NCBI RefSeq assembly: GCF_030345715.1
Contig: NZ_JAUASX010000015.1
Span: forward strand, 1-55,569
DNA from: Solimonas sp. SE-A11
Lineage (GTDB): Bacteria; Pseudomonadota; Gammaproteobacteria; Nevskiales; Nevskiaceae
DNA: 55,569 nucleotides
Direction: 5' to 3'
The position numbers and the translations under genes were made by a program. Shown in pieces: positions 18,201 through 30,118 of this stretch. Numbering within the stretch: position 1 is the stretch's first letter; each line of letters begins with the position of its first letter. The notes under the pieces were generated by a model, which saw only the letters and a list, made by a program, of their open reading frames with translations, ran no database searches and was not told the DNA's origin.

Positions 18201-18281
18201 TGCGATCAGCAGGGCCAGCGAGAGCAGCAGCACCAGCGCCCGGTTGTGCAGGCTCCAGTGCAGGATGCCGGAGAAGCTCAA
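15210..18281 (-). CDS. Heavy-metal efflux RND transporter (CzcA/CusA family)
   Basis: About 1023 residues from a TTG whose last two bases lie in the preceding TGA stop. This start gives the usual short cytoplasmic lead (LSFSGILHWSLHNR) before TM1; an upstream extension overlaps the previous gene. Two large periplasmic loops alternate with 12 membrane segments. TM4 carries the proton-relay region LVDDAVVGVENVMRR (about 401-415), matching the acidic motif of heavy-metal RND pumps; RVSPVFRQADFID and LPRSFLPPFNEGTLTVNL are other family blocks. It would expel a metal cation from periplasm or cytoplasm. It is the last gene of the cysB-mbnP-mbnH-His-rich operon. Adaptors lie further downstream at 8566-10649; no outer-membrane channel gene is present. 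The metal is not determined. Confidence 0.9.
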   Translation of the reverse strand: MSFSGILHWSLHNRALVLLLSLALLIAGLASLQRLPVDVLPELNRPTVTVHVEAAGLATADVETLATVPLEAALQGIPGLQRLRTTTAPGLALAYVEFGWDMDPYRARQLVAERLDLARLPAGLKARLGPMTSLMGEILLLSLQWQDVEATDPVGLRDAADWTLRPALIGVQGVAQVSVIGGDLLQIEVRPDPQRLRALGVSLQQIEQALGGHARAAGGGYAEDHGQEIPVGSRAAAADFGDLAQVAVDWRDGSPLRLGQVAEIGQGHAIRRGAAGHGGRPAVILAVQKHPGADTVAVTAAVEQRLAELAPRLPPGARVSPVFRQADFIDRSVDNLGASLLHASVIVALTLLAFFAGLRPSLIALAAIPLSMLAAVLVFQWLGLSVNTMTLGGLAIAVGELVDDAVVGVENVMRRLRAGSGDVLGTILAATVEVRSGILYATFIIVLSFLPLFALGGIEGRLFLPLGIAYVTAILASLLVAVTLTPVLCSLLLRSGTPAHIGERRWLARLRERYMALLAWSLRRPRAMLAVTLSLLAIAAAAALSLPRSFLPPFNEGTLTVNLVLQPGISLAESDRLGQRAEQLILQLPGVEAVGRRTGRAELDEHAEGLHYSELDVSLSADARRDEVVAALRQRLSVLPGDIAIGQPISHRIDHLMSGVRAPLVVKVFGDDMETLRHLAQEVQARLQALPGLADVQVERQDAVPQARLRVDTRAAALYGLSPAAVLRQVSSLTVGLPLSEFVDGDRRHDLVLRLPEHQRTVEALRELPLETPAGLVPLSWIASLELEPGAYPVGREGSRRRIAVSAFPAASGFERAGAQAREQLQDLSLPPGYELRFEGQAEEQRAAARRVLLLAALSLLLMLVLLHGRYRSLRLALIVLGNVPLACAGGVLLLAITATPLSVASLVGFVTLAGIAVRNAILKISHYIRLARDEGEAFGEALVLRGSAERLAPVLMTALIAALSLLPLVLAGGTPGREILHPVALVVFGGLFSNTLLDSFVTPALFLRHGQKPLLQLIATKA

Positions 18282-18781
18282 GCCCGCCCCCGGCGCCGCC
18301 GGGCGAAGCCGATGCCGGCCAGGGCCAGCAGCACGGTCAGCGCAGCAGCCGACCAGGGCCATCTGGCCAGGTGCGGCGCCGGTGATTCATCGGCGACGGG
18401 CGGCGGCAGGCTCAGCGCAAAGCTCTCTTGCCAATGCGGTCCACGCAACTGCAGTTGCAATGCATCACCTGGCGGCAGCAGGTCCAGCGGCAGGCGATAG
18501 ACGCCTTCGCCCAGCGCCTGCGCTTCGACGCGACGATCCGCGGCGGCCACAGCTACCGCCAGATGTTCCAGGGGCGCGTTGCTGCTGTAGTCGTCGGCAT
18601 AGACCAGCAAGGCCTCGGCGCCACGCACCACCACCACCTCGACGCGCTCGGAGTGCAGTGCCACCCGCGGCTCCAGCACCGTCGCGGAGGCGGTGGCGGC
18701 CGGCTCGCCATGCTCGTGGCCTTCATGGGCCTGGGCCGACCAGCCCAGCGCCAGCATCAGCACCGTCACCAGCCGTTTCAT
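18278..18781 (-). CDS. His-rich periplasmic protein with C-terminal membrane anchor
   Basis: 167 residues: a signal peptide (MKRLVTVLMLALGWSAQA), immediately followed by HEGHEHGE, a metal-binding-like cluster at the mature N-terminus. A beta-rich domain of about 90 residues follows, then one hydrophobic helix (WPWSAAALTVLLALAGIGF) and a basic tail RRRRGRA, giving a periplasmic domain anchored in the inner membrane. I do not recognise a named family; the layout resembles small accessory domains found with CzcCBA-type pumps. It overlaps mbnH by four bases and its stop overlaps the TTG of the RND gene, so it is translationally locked between them. A role in delivering metal to the pump is inferred from context. 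Confidence 0.75.
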   Translation of the reverse strand: MKRLVTVLMLALGWSAQAHEGHEHGEPAATASATVLEPRVALHSERVEVVVVRGAEALLVYADDYSSNAPLEHLAVAVAAADRRVEAQALGEGVYRLPLDLLPPGDALQLQLRGPHWQESFALSLPPPVADESPAPHLARWPWSAAALTVLLALAGIGFARRRRGRA

Positions 18782-19802
18782 GGCAGGGGCTCCGAGTAGC
18801 GTTCGTCCTGCAGGAAGGCTTCGTCGGTCAGCGACTCGAGGAAGGCCACCAGCGCCTGCTGCTGCTCCGCGCTCAGGGCCATGCCACCGCGCAGCGCCGG
18901 ATCCAGCGCCGGGGAGTCCTGCACGCCGGAGGCATAGTGCCGCAGCACCTGCGCCAGCGTGTCGAAGCGGCCGTCATGCATGTAGGGCGCGCTGACGGCG
19001 ACATTGCGCAACGAGGGCACCTTGAAGCGGCCACGATCCTCGGCCTTGCCGCTGACGACGCTGCGGCCAAGGTCGGCGCTGTCCGCGTCCAGTCCATTGC
19101 CGCGGTAGCTGTAATCGGTGAACAGGGGCTCGCGGTGGCAGGACGCGCAGTGCCGACGGAACAGCGCCAGGCCCTCGCGCTCCTGTGCCGAAAGCTCGTC
19201 GCGGTCATAGCGCGAATCGGCCGAGCGCAGGGTGCCGACGAACTGCGTCAGCGCCAGCAGCATGCGGCGGCTGTCGATCTCGCCCGGGCCGAAGGCGGCC
19301 TCGAAGCGACGTCGATATTCGGCGTCGGACTGCAGCTTGGGCAGCACACCCTCCAGGGCCTCGCCCATCTCCACCGGATTTCCGAGCGGAGCCAGGGGTT
19401 GCAGCTCGAGGTCGTGGATCGCGCCGTCCCACATCAGTTCGGGCTGCCATGCGAGGTTGAACAGCGGCGGTGCATTGCGCGTGCCATTGGCGCCGTTCAG
19501 GCCATGACTCACGCGATGGTCGAGGTGCGCGAAGGCGGCGAACTGCTGGTGGCAGCTGGCGCAGGAGATGCTGCCGTCACGCGACAGGCGCGGATCGTGG
19601 AACAGGCGACGGCCCAGTTCGAAACCGGAGGCCGTGACCGGGTTGGACGAAAAATCGTACTGCGGCGCCGGCCAGCCCGCGGGCACCGCGGGCCGCGGCG
19701 TCGGGAAGCTCTCGATGATGTCCGCCAGGCGCTGGCGCAGCACACCATTGGCGGCGATCAGCAGCACCACGATCAGGGGCAGCAGGATCACGGCACGCCG
19801 CC

Positions 19803-19806
<4 letters not shown>
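18778..19806 (-). CDS. mbnH: MbnH-like di-heme cytochrome c peroxidase (MauG family)
   Basis: 342 residues with an N-terminal export signal. Two heme-attachment motifs are visible: CASCH at 82-86 (with SISCASCHQQFAAF) and CASCH at 220-224 (HCASCHREP), plus the C-terminal SAPYMHDGRFDTL segment near 272-284 where di-heme peroxidases place distal ligands. Within this superfamily MbnH oxidises a tryptophan of its partner MbnP to kynurenine, creating a copper-binding site. The assignment to MbnH rather than to a general peroxidase rests on the adjacent mbnP, whose stop overlaps this start by four bases. Length agrees with MbnH/MauG. It acts in the periplasm. The pair lies in an operon with cysB and a metal RND pump, not with methanobactin genes. 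Confidence 0.88.
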
Positions 19807-21732
<1,926 letters not shown>

Positions 21733-22422
21733 TCAACCGGCCTGCCCCAGACAGCCACCGAACAGCGCGCGATGCACGCCGAAGGCCGCCTCGTCGTTGG
21801 CGGCGCGATAGATCGCCGAGGTGACATCCTTCAGGTATTGGGTCGGCAGCGTCTTGCCGTAGATGCCCTGCAACTGCGCCAGCGTATCGGCTTCCCCGGC
21901 ACCGCCGGCCTTGCGCAACTGCGCCACGGCGGGCACGCCAGCCATCTGGAAGCAGCGCAATTCCACATCGCCGAGGCGCGACTGCAGCTGGTGCCGCTCC
22001 AGGCAATGGGTGAAGCGGCTGCGCGCCACCATGCCGGGAGCCGTGGTGCGCTTCCAGACCGCGAACTCGCGACGGCGCTGCTGCAGTTCGTCGTCCTCGT
22101 CCACGCCCCGCAACAGCGCCTGCTCGATGCGCGCAGGGTCGGCCTTGGCGAAGCGCAGCGCCATCAGCCCGTAGTTAAGCCGCAACGCCTGGTCGAGGCA
22201 CTGCTGGGGCGGATTCGGTTCCGGCGCGATCAGCATCTGCAGGAACAGCAGGCGTAGCTGCTCGGGCGTCGGCTGCGGCAGGACCTCCGGCGGCTGGACA
22301 GGAGCCTGGAGGCTGACCGCATCGGCTTCCGGCGTAGCCGGAGGGCTCGAAGCGGCCCGGGACGAGGTGATGACGCCAGCCAGGGCGACGGCCAGCAAGG
22401 CGACGGACAAGCGGCACTTCAC
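21733..22422 (-). CDS. Exported protein of unknown function
   Basis: 229 residues from a GTG at 22422, chosen because CGGAG stands six bases ahead of it and it opens a signal-like sequence (VKCRLSVALLAVALAGVITSS). Upstream codons give a Pro/Arg-rich extension without features. The mature chain has a Pro-rich linker (about 27-60), then a mostly helical domain with three cysteines (QQCLDQAL, THCLERH, LRCFQMAG) and ends with GGCLGQAG. I recognise no family. It follows the SDR gene on the same strand by 70 bases and ends near the AT-rich region of cysB. Confidence 0.62.
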   Translation of the reverse strand: MKCRLSVALLAVALAGVITSSRAASSPPATPEADAVSLQAPVQPPEVLPQPTPEQLRLLFLQMLIAPEPNPPQQCLDQALRLNYGLMALRFAKADPARIEQALLRGVDEDDELQQRRREFAVWKRTTAPGMVARSRFTHCLERHQLQSRLGDVELRCFQMAGVPAVAQLRKAGGAGEADTLAQLQGIYGKTLPTQYLKDVTSAIYRAANDEAAFGVHRALFGGCLGQAG

Positions 22423-22492
22423 ACGAAACTCCGTAAGCAGAGACGGCGCGAGTCCAGCATGCAGCGGCCGGCACCGCAAGCCCTGGCGCGCT

Positions 22493-23434
22493 TCAGGCGG
22501 GCCAGCGGCTGCCACTGCAGCGTTCCGCCAGCGCCCACAGCCGCGCGCCTACGGCAGGGTCCAGGGCCAGCGGATTGGGGCGCTGCAGGGCCGGCGCGCC
22601 CGCCATCTGCATCCAGCCGGACGGCCCCACGAAGGCGGCGGCCGGCAAACCCTCGGCGCAGAGCGCCACCATCACCGAATCCGCGGCCTGCTCGGCTTCC
22701 TGCCCGAAGCGCATCTGCGTGTAGGCGAAGAAATCCGCCTTGAAACGCTGCAGCCGGCTGTCGCTGGCCTGGCGGCGGCGGTTCTGCCCCAATTGCGTCC
22801 GGCACACGCCGGGGTGCGCCGCGAGGCTGCTGACACGGCTGCCGGCCTCGGTGAGCCGCCGCTGCAACTCCACCGCCAGGGTCAGGGCCGCGAGCTTGCT
22901 CTGGCGGTAGGCATCGATCGGCCGGTAGCGGCGCGTCAGGAAGGGGTCGTCAAAGTCGATGCGACCCTGGCCCTGCACCAGGCTGGTGATGCCTACCACG
23001 CGCCCGGCCTCGCTGCGTTCCATCAGCGGCAACAAGTGCAGCGTCAGTGCATGGGGGCCAATCAGGGCGATGGCCAGGCTCAGCTCCCAGCCCTCGGCGG
23101 TCTGCATGCGCTGCGCCGGCGGATAGATGCCGGCATTGTTCAGCAGCAGGTCCAGGCGATCGGCTCGCGCCGCGACCGCCGTGGCCAGCGCGCGCACGCT
23201 GGCCATGTCGGAAAGATCCACGGGCAGGAACTCGACCTCCGCGCCGGGGTGGCGGGCTCGCAGCGCGGTGGCTGCCGACTCGCCGGCAGCGGCGTTGATG
23301 TCGGCCAGCAGCACGCGCGCGCCCAGCGCCAGCAGGCGCGAGGCGCTGGCCAGGCCCAGGCCGCCGGCACCGCCGGTGACCAGGGCCGTACGGCCCCGTA
23401 GCAGGCCGGGCGTATCGGGAATGGCAAGATGCAT
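22493..23434 (-). CDS. Short-chain dehydrogenase/reductase (retinol-dehydrogenase-like)
   Basis: 313 residues from the ATG at 23434, which has GGAG at the right distance; a longer frame upstream has an Arg/Cys-rich lead and is rejected. The Rossmann motif TGGAGGLGLA lies at about 22-31, the NNAG motif near 100, and the catalytic YRQSK (YxxxK) near 178. An NAD(P)-dependent alcohol or carbonyl oxidoreductase; the RYRPIDAYRQSKLAAL block and total length resemble retinol-dehydrogenase/WW-oxidoreductase-type SDRs. The substrate is unknown. It follows the encapsulin operon on the same strand after 109 bases containing a perfect palindrome, so it may be a separate transcript. Confidence 0.82.
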   Translation of the reverse strand: MHLAIPDTPGLLRGRTALVTGGAGGLGLASASRLLALGARVLLADINAAAGESAATALRARHPGAEVEFLPVDLSDMASVRALATAVAARADRLDLLLNNAGIYPPAQRMQTAEGWELSLAIALIGPHALTLHLLPLMERSEAGRVVGITSLVQGQGRIDFDDPFLTRRYRPIDAYRQSKLAALTLAVELQRRLTEAGSRVSSLAAHPGVCRTQLGQNRRRQASDSRLQRFKADFFAYTQMRFGQEAEQAADSVMVALCAEGLPAAAFVGPSGWMQMAGAPALQRPNPLALDPAVGARLWALAERCSGSRWPA

Positions 23435-23501
23435 GTCGCGCTCCATTCGGGAATCGCGATAGTGTCGCGGGGCGGCTGGCTCCTCACCTCGTCCGAAAGC
23501 G

Positions 23502-23527
23502 TGGCGCGCGGCGATCGCCGCGCGCCA
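23502..23527. terminator. Perfect 26-base palindrome after the encapsulin operon
   Basis: TGGCGCGCGGCGA joined directly to its own reverse complement, 17 bases beyond the stop of the cysteine desulfurase gene. It can form a strong GC hairpin on either strand. No long T tract follows, so termination is possible but not certain; it could equally be a transcript-stabilising structure or a binding site. Confidence 0.45.
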
Positions 23528-23543
23528 TTGCCGCCGGCAGTTC

Positions 23544-25458
<1,915 letters not shown>

Positions 25459-25484
<26 letters not shown>

Positions 25485-26385
25485 GGAACTTGTTCACTTC
25501 CACGTCATCCAGGATCGCCACGGCGTCGTCGGTCAGGATCGCCAGCGAGCAGTACAGCGAGATCAGGTACGAGGCGATGGCGAACCGGTCGATGCCCATC
25601 AGGCGCACCGACAGGCCCGGGCTCTGCTCGCCCGGCAGGCCGGGCTGGAACAGACCGACCACGCCCTGGCGCTTCTCGCCCACGCGCAGCAGCAGGATCT
25701 TGCTCTTGCCGTCGGCCACCGGGACCTTGTCGGACGGAATCAGCGGGATGCCGCGCCAAGTCAGGAACTGCGCGCCGAACAGGCTCACGGTCGGCGGCGG
25801 CACGCCGCGGCGGGTGCACTCGCGGCCGAAGGCGGCGATCACCAGCGGATGCGTCAGGAAGAAGGCTGGCTCCTTCCACACCTTGGTCAGCAGCTCGTCC
25901 AGGTCGTCCGGCGTCGGCGCGCCGGTCAGCGGGAAGATGCGCTGGCTCTCCACGACGTTGGCGATCAGGCCGTAGTCGGGGTTGTTGATCAGCTCGCTCT
26001 CCTGATGCTCCTTGATCGTCTCGATCGTCAGGCGCAGCTGTTCCTTGATCTGGTCGTGCGGGCTCGAATAGAGGTCCGAGACGCGGGTGTTGATGTTGAG
26101 CTTGGTGGTCTGCGCGTTGAGGAAGTACTCGCGCGGCGCCGGATCGTAGTCGACGAAGGAGTCCGGCAGCTCGCCGGATTCCTTGGCGGTGCAGGCGGTG
26201 CGCACGTCGGCCGGATTGGCCACCTTGTTGACGCGGTAGATACCCGCTTCCACCGGCTGCCACTGCAGCAGGTGCACCAGCCAGCGCGGCGTGATGATGG
26301 AGTACTGCGCCGGGGTCTTGGTGGCGTTCGCCAATTGGCGCGCGCCGCTGTCGCCCAGGGTTTGGGGGGCGGTGTACTCAGCCAT
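25459..26385 (-). CDS. Family 2A encapsulin shell protein (SrpI-like)
   Basis: 308 residues, HK97-type capsid fold protein that assembles an icosahedral protein compartment. The family features are QYSIITPRWLVHLLQWQPVEAGIYRVNKV near 26-55, LNINTRVSDLYSSPHDQ, FFLTHPLVIAAFGREC and GVVGLFQPGLPGEQSPGLSVRLMGID, ending in the conserved FHDYPDTYK. No cyclic-nucleotide-binding insertion is present, which places it in subtype 2A rather than 2B. In this subtype the cargo is a cysteine desulfurase, encoded immediately downstream here. A good ribosome site (AGGAGTTAT) precedes the ATG. SrpI in cyanobacteria is induced by sulfur starvation. The shell should enclose persulfide or sulfur chemistry; localisation is cytoplasmic. 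Confidence 0.95.
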
Positions 26386-26449
26386 GAGGGATAACTCCTG
26401 TGAAGCAGACTTGGAATAAGCTCAGATTCGCGCGTTATGAAGCGCGCTT

Positions 26450-26725
26450 CTACAGGCTATCGCCGCCATTGAGCTGCGCTTCGTAGGTGCGCTGCGGCAC
26501 CAGCACCGTCCGCTCGCTGGTTTCGATCAGCGCGGCGATCGACGAACCCAGCGCGGATGCCAGCTTGTGGATGGTGGCCAGCGAGGGGCTGACCACGCCG
26601 CGCTCGATCTCGCCGAGATAGCTGCGGTTGAGATCCGCGGCTTCCGCCAGACGCTCCTGCGACCAGGCATTGCGCTTGCGCGCGATGCGGATGACCTGGC
26701 CGAACTGCCTTTCCAGACTGCTCAT
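26450..26725 (-). CDS. Small XRE-family HTH regulator
   Basis: 91 residues. A Cro/C1-type helix-turn-helix occupies about 8-65 (IRIARKRNAWSQERLAEAADLNRSYLGEIERG), with a short C-terminal tail and no sensor domain. It lies 18 bases after the serine acetyltransferase gene and 64 bases before the encapsulin gene, inside the operon. It may control the shell and cargo genes separately from the upstream genes, or regulate the whole operon; neither is shown by the sequence. A short GC hairpin (GCGCG/CGCGC around 26432-26450) lies in the gap downstream. Confidence 0.85.
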   Translation of the reverse strand: MSSLERQFGQVIRIARKRNAWSQERLAEAADLNRSYLGEIERGVVSPSLATIHKLASALGSSIAALIETSERTVLVPQRTYEAQLNGGDSL

Positions 26726-26743
26726 GATGATTCCCTGTTTGTT

Positions 26744-27709
26744 TCAACCGGCTGATGCCGGCCCCTGTTGTGAGCTTTCCTGATGCGAACGCGCCTGCGT
26801 GACCTGGCTGCCGGGCGGCACGCTGCGGGTCAGCCAGACGTTGCCTCCGATGCTGGAACCCCGGCCGATGGTGATGCGCCCGAGGATCGTGGCGCCGGCG
26901 TAGATCACCACGTCGTCCTCCACCACCGGGTGGCGCGGCGCGCCCTTCTGCAGGCTGCCGTCTTCCTCGGTCTCGAAGCGCTTGGCGCCCAGGGTCACGG
27001 CCTGGTAGAGGCGAACGCGGTCACCGATGACGGCAGTCTCGCCGATCACCACGCCAGTGCCGTGGTCGATGAAGAAGCTGTTGCCGATCCTGGCGCCGGG
27101 GTGGATGTCGATGCCGGTCTCGGAATGGGCGATCTCGGCGAGGATGCGAGCCAGCAGCGGCACTCCCAGGTTGTAGAGCTGGTGCGCCAGTCGGTGATGG
27201 ACGATCGCCAGGATGCCCGGGTAGCACAGCAGCACCTCGTCAACGCTGCGCGCCGCGGGATCACCGCGATAGGCGGCTTCCACATCCGAATCCAGCACGC
27301 CACGCAGCGCCGGCAGCGAGGCGGCGAATTCACGCACGATGGTCACCGCGCGCTGCTCCAGGTCGGCAGTGCCGAGTTGCTGGTGCCGCGCGGTGTAGGT
27401 CAGCTCCAGGCGCACCTGGTCGAGCAGGCCGTTGAGGGCCGCATCCAATGTGTGGCCGACGTAGAAGTCCTCGCTTTCCTGGCGCAGGTCCGCCGGACCC
27501 AGGCGCATCGGGAACAGCGAGCCGCGCAGGCCTTCGGCGATCGCCTTGAGAGCATCGCGCGACGGAAACTCGCGGCCACCGTACTCGCGGTTGCGCTGCT
27601 GCGCCTCGCGCCAGCGACGACGCGCCTCGTGCAACTCGCCGACGATGCGCTCCAGGTCCCAGTGCTGTGCGGGCACCAGCGGCGCCACCACCAGATCATG
27701 TCGGCTCAT
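26744..27709 (-). CDS. Serine O-acetyltransferase (CysE/SrpH-like)
   Basis: 321 residues from the ATG at 27709, preceded by GGGAG. A longer upstream frame is Cys/Arg-rich, overlaps the rhodanese gene and is rejected. The N-terminal helical region is followed by the left-handed beta-helix with DIHPGARIGNSFFIDHGTG, VIGETAVIGDRVRLYQAVTLGAKRF and IGGNVWLTRSVPPGS, typical of CysE. It makes O-acetylserine, the acceptor for cysteine synthesis and the inducer of CysB. The C-terminus ends QQGPASAG rather than in the terminal isoleucine that docks CysE into cysteine synthase, so complex formation with CysK is doubtful. srpH stands beside srpI in the cyanobacterial system, supporting a shared role. Confidence 0.92.
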   Translation of the reverse strand: MSRHDLVVAPLVPAQHWDLERIVGELHEARRRWREAQQRNREYGGREFPSRDALKAIAEGLRGSLFPMRLGPADLRQESEDFYVGHTLDAALNGLLDQVRLELTYTARHQQLGTADLEQRAVTIVREFAASLPALRGVLDSDVEAAYRGDPAARSVDEVLLCYPGILAIVHHRLAHQLYNLGVPLLARILAEIAHSETGIDIHPGARIGNSFFIDHGTGVVIGETAVIGDRVRLYQAVTLGAKRFETEEDGSLQKGAPRHPVVEDDVVIYAGATILGRITIGRGSSIGGNVWLTRSVPPGSQVTQARSHQESSQQGPASAG

Positions 27710-27761
27710 GCACGCACTCCCGTCGGCTGCGTCATCGTCGTTCCGTCGAGGCCCGCCAGGC

Positions 27762-28268
27762 TCAGTCCTGGATCCAGGGCAGGTCGTGTGAGCGCCAGCC
27801 GCCACGCTGTCCGCGGCGGTTGTGTTCGTCGATCTCGCCTTCGAAGCCTTCGAGGATGTTGAACACGCTGCCGAAACCGGCCTTGGTGGCGGCCTCTGCG
27901 GCCAGCACCGAGCGACGACCGCTGCGGCACAGCAGCAGCAGCACCGCACCCTTGGGCGCCTTGGCTTCCAGCTCGCGCACGAAGCGCGGGTTGCGGATCA
28001 ACGAGGTACCGGTGGCCCAGGCCACGTGCAGGCTGCCCGGCACATGACCGACGAACTTGCGCTCCTCGGCGGTGCGCACGTCCACCAACACCGCCAGTCC
28101 GGAGGAGTACAGCCCCCAGGCTTCCGCCGGCGTAACGCCGCCGGCATAGTTGAGCCCGGCGGACTGGGCATGGCCGCGCGCTTCCACCAGCGTGGGATGC
28201 GACGGATCACCGACCACGACGGGCGGAATCGCAGCGGCAGCAGCCTGGGGACGGATAGCGGCGGACAT
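27762..28268 (-). CDS. Rhodanese-domain sulfurtransferase
   Basis: 168 residues with one rhodanese domain (about 45-150). The active-site loop CRSGRRS (about 114-120) has the catalytic cysteine that carries a persulfide. VLVDVRTAEERKFVGHVPGSLHVAWATG is the family entry motif. Such single-domain enzymes pass sulfane sulfur to acceptors. It is the first gene of the encapsulin operon, reading leftward from the AT-rich divergent promoter region at 28269-28545; the SAT gene follows after 52 bases. In this context it may feed or drain sulfur handled by the encapsulated desulfurase; that direction of flow is inferred. Confidence 0.9.
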   Translation of the reverse strand: MSAAIRPQAAAAAIPPVVVGDPSHPTLVEARGHAQSAGLNYAGGVTPAEAWGLYSSGLAVLVDVRTAEERKFVGHVPGSLHVAWATGTSLIRNPRFVRELEAKAPKGAVLLLLCRSGRRSVLAAEAATKAGFGSVFNILEGFEGEIDEHNRRGQRGGWRSHDLPWIQD

Positions 28269-28545
28269 GGTGACCTCTCTTCGTTGGCAGTCCTATCGGG
28301 GGACTGGTTGATCGCCATCCTAGACGCCCCGCAAGCAATCTCTAACTAATATAAATTCAGGTCTAAATTCCTTATCGTTATAAATGATCAGAGCTGATCC
28401 CCTGCAGTCAAGCCGCGACCTGCTGTCTTTAGCCACCAAAACCAAGGGTTTAGGCATATAAATATCAGCCGATATTCTTTTACTTTAGGGTGTACGCCGC
28501 ATACCCTGCCGCCATAACTATCGTCAGGCCCAGGGTATTCAGAAC
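28269..28545. promoter_or_regulatory. AT-rich divergent control region between the encapsulin operon and the porin/YeeE operon
   Basis: About 277 bases between two divergent transcripts, with strongly AT-rich stretches at 28330-28390 and 28450-28485 in an otherwise GC-rich window. It contains AAATTCCTTAT (about 28365-28375) and ATATTCTTTT (28472-28481), the latter identical to a word in the cysB upstream region, where a related ATATTCCCTTA also occurs. Both outward operons are sulfur-related. A LysR-type site for CysB is the simplest reading. Core promoter hexamers could not be assigned with confidence. Confidence 0.55.
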
Positions 28546-30096
28546 ATGTTTGGGGAATCCACTTCACGCTCGCCGAATTGGCGCCGACTGGCGCTGCTCG
28601 TTGCCCTGTCGGCACCGCTGCCGGCGATGGCCACCAACGGTTACTTCGCGCACGGCTACAGCGCCTCGCAGCGCGCCATGGGCGGCGCCGGCACGGCGCT
28701 GACCGAAGATGCCCTGGTGTCCACGATCAATCCGGCCGGCCTGGTCTGGGTGGGCAACCGAGTCGACGTCAACTTCAGCGTGTTCGCGCCGGTGCGCGAC
28801 TACACCACCTTCGCGCGCGGCGAGAATGCCAACATCGGCATCATCTCCATCGACCCGGCAACGGTGAAGAGCGACAACGACCTGTTCTACATCCCCGGCT
28901 TCGCCTACAGCCGCCGCATCGACGATTTCTCCAGCTGGGGCGTCGCGGTGTACGGCAATGGCGGCATGAACACCGAGTACCAGGGCAATACCGCGCAGTT
29001 CGGCCAGGGCTTCGGCCTGGGTCCGCTGAGCTTCGCCACGCAGTGCAACGGCACGCTCGGCGGCGGCACCCCGGTGGCCGGCCGGGCCGATCCCATCGGC
29101 TTCTGCGGCGGCGCCACCAACAAGTCGGCGGCCTCGGTGAACCTGATCCAGCTGTTCGTCGCGCCGACCTACTCCTTCAAGGTCGGCGACCGCACCTCGA
29201 TCGGCATCTCGCCGCTGATCGCCGGCCAGCGCTTCCGCGCCGACGGCCTGAGCGCCTTCAAGCCCTTCTCCAACTCTCCGGACAAGGTCACTGACAACGG
29301 CTACGACTTCTCCTACGGCTACGGCGGCCGCGTCGGCGTGCTGACCGGCGTGATCCCCGGCATCGGCATCGGCGCGTCCTACCAGACCCGCATCCGCATG
29401 ACCGAGCTGGATGAATACTCCGGCCTGTTCGCCGAGCAGGGTGGCTTCGACATCCCCTCGTCCTGGAACGTGGGCCTGTCGCTGCACCTGAGCGACAACC
29501 TGCGTGTCGCCCTGGACTACCAGCGCATCAACTTCAGCGAGGTCGCCTCGGTCGGCAATCCGCTGGACCCGAACCGCTTCGTCAACGATTGCGCCCTGCC
29601 GCGCCTGCTCAACGGCATCATCCCGATCGTCGGCAGCAGCGACCAGAGCAGCGCCTGCCTCGGTGCCGACAAGGGCCCGGGCTTCGGCTGGCAGGACGTG
29701 CAGGTCTACAAGCTGGGCGTGCAGTACAAGTTCGCCGCGTTCAAGTTCCGCGCCGGCTACAGCATCAATGACGGCCAGCCGATTCCCAGCGACGAGGTGC
29801 TGTTCAACATCCTGGCTCCCGCCGTGATCGAGAAGCATTACACCGCCGGCCTCAGCTACCAGTACTCCAAGAGCATCGGCTTCGACCTGGCGGCGATGTA
29901 CGCACCCAGCAACCCGGTGCGCGGCAAGAATCCGCTGAGCAATGTCGAGGCGACGCTGCCGGAGATCCTGCTCGGCGGCGCGGCTGGCGGCAGCGCGGCG
30001 CTGGACAACGCCTTCGGCGTCGATCCGGAAGACCAGGACATCTCACTGGACATGCACCAGTGGGAAATCACGCTCGGCTTCAACTACCGCTTCTGA
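28546..30096 (+). CDS. FadL/OmpP1-family outer-membrane transport porin
   Basis: 516 residues. After a signal peptide (ends PAMA) comes the family N-terminus NGYFAHGYSASQRAMGGAGTAL with the hatch-region NPAG motif, then a 14-strand barrel ending in an aromatic residue (GFNYRF), as outer-membrane proteins do. FadL porins pass hydrophobic molecules such as fatty acids or aromatics by lateral diffusion. It begins the rightward operon of the sulfur island, divergent from the encapsulin operon. The neighbours (periplasmic protein and YeeE/YedE transporter) suggest a sulfur-containing hydrophobic compound or polysulfide as ligand; this is inferred from context only. Confidence 0.9.
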   Translation: MFGESTSRSPNWRRLALLVALSAPLPAMATNGYFAHGYSASQRAMGGAGTALTEDALVSTINPAGLVWVGNRVDVNFSVFAPVRDYTTFARGENANIGIISIDPATVKSDNDLFYIPGFAYSRRIDDFSSWGVAVYGNGGMNTEYQGNTAQFGQGFGLGPLSFATQCNGTLGGGTPVAGRADPIGFCGGATNKSAASVNLIQLFVAPTYSFKVGDRTSIGISPLIAGQRFRADGLSAFKPFSNSPDKVTDNGYDFSYGYGGRVGVLTGVIPGIGIGASYQTRIRMTELDEYSGLFAEQGGFDIPSSWNVGLSLHLSDNLRVALDYQRINFSEVASVGNPLDPNRFVNDCALPRLLNGIIPIVGSSDQSSACLGADKGPGFGWQDVQVYKLGVQYKFAAFKFRAGYSINDGQPIPSDEVLFNILAPAVIEKHYTAGLSYQYSKSIGFDLAAMYAPSNPVRGKNPLSNVEATLPEILLGGAAGGSAALDNAFGVDPEDQDISLDMHQWEITLGFNYRF

Positions 30097-30118
30097 TCCT
30101 CACGGACGACCTCTCCCC

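Noticed and set aside
18282-18362. Upstream extension of the RND pump frame to an ATG at 18362
   Set aside because: It overlaps the His-rich protein gene and adds a Pro/Arg-rich lead that CzcA/CusA proteins do not have; the TTG in the stop overlap fits better.
27710-27949. Upstream extension of the serine acetyltransferase frame
   Set aside because: It overlaps the rhodanese gene, is Cys/Arg-rich, and the internal ATG at 27709 has a good ribosome site.
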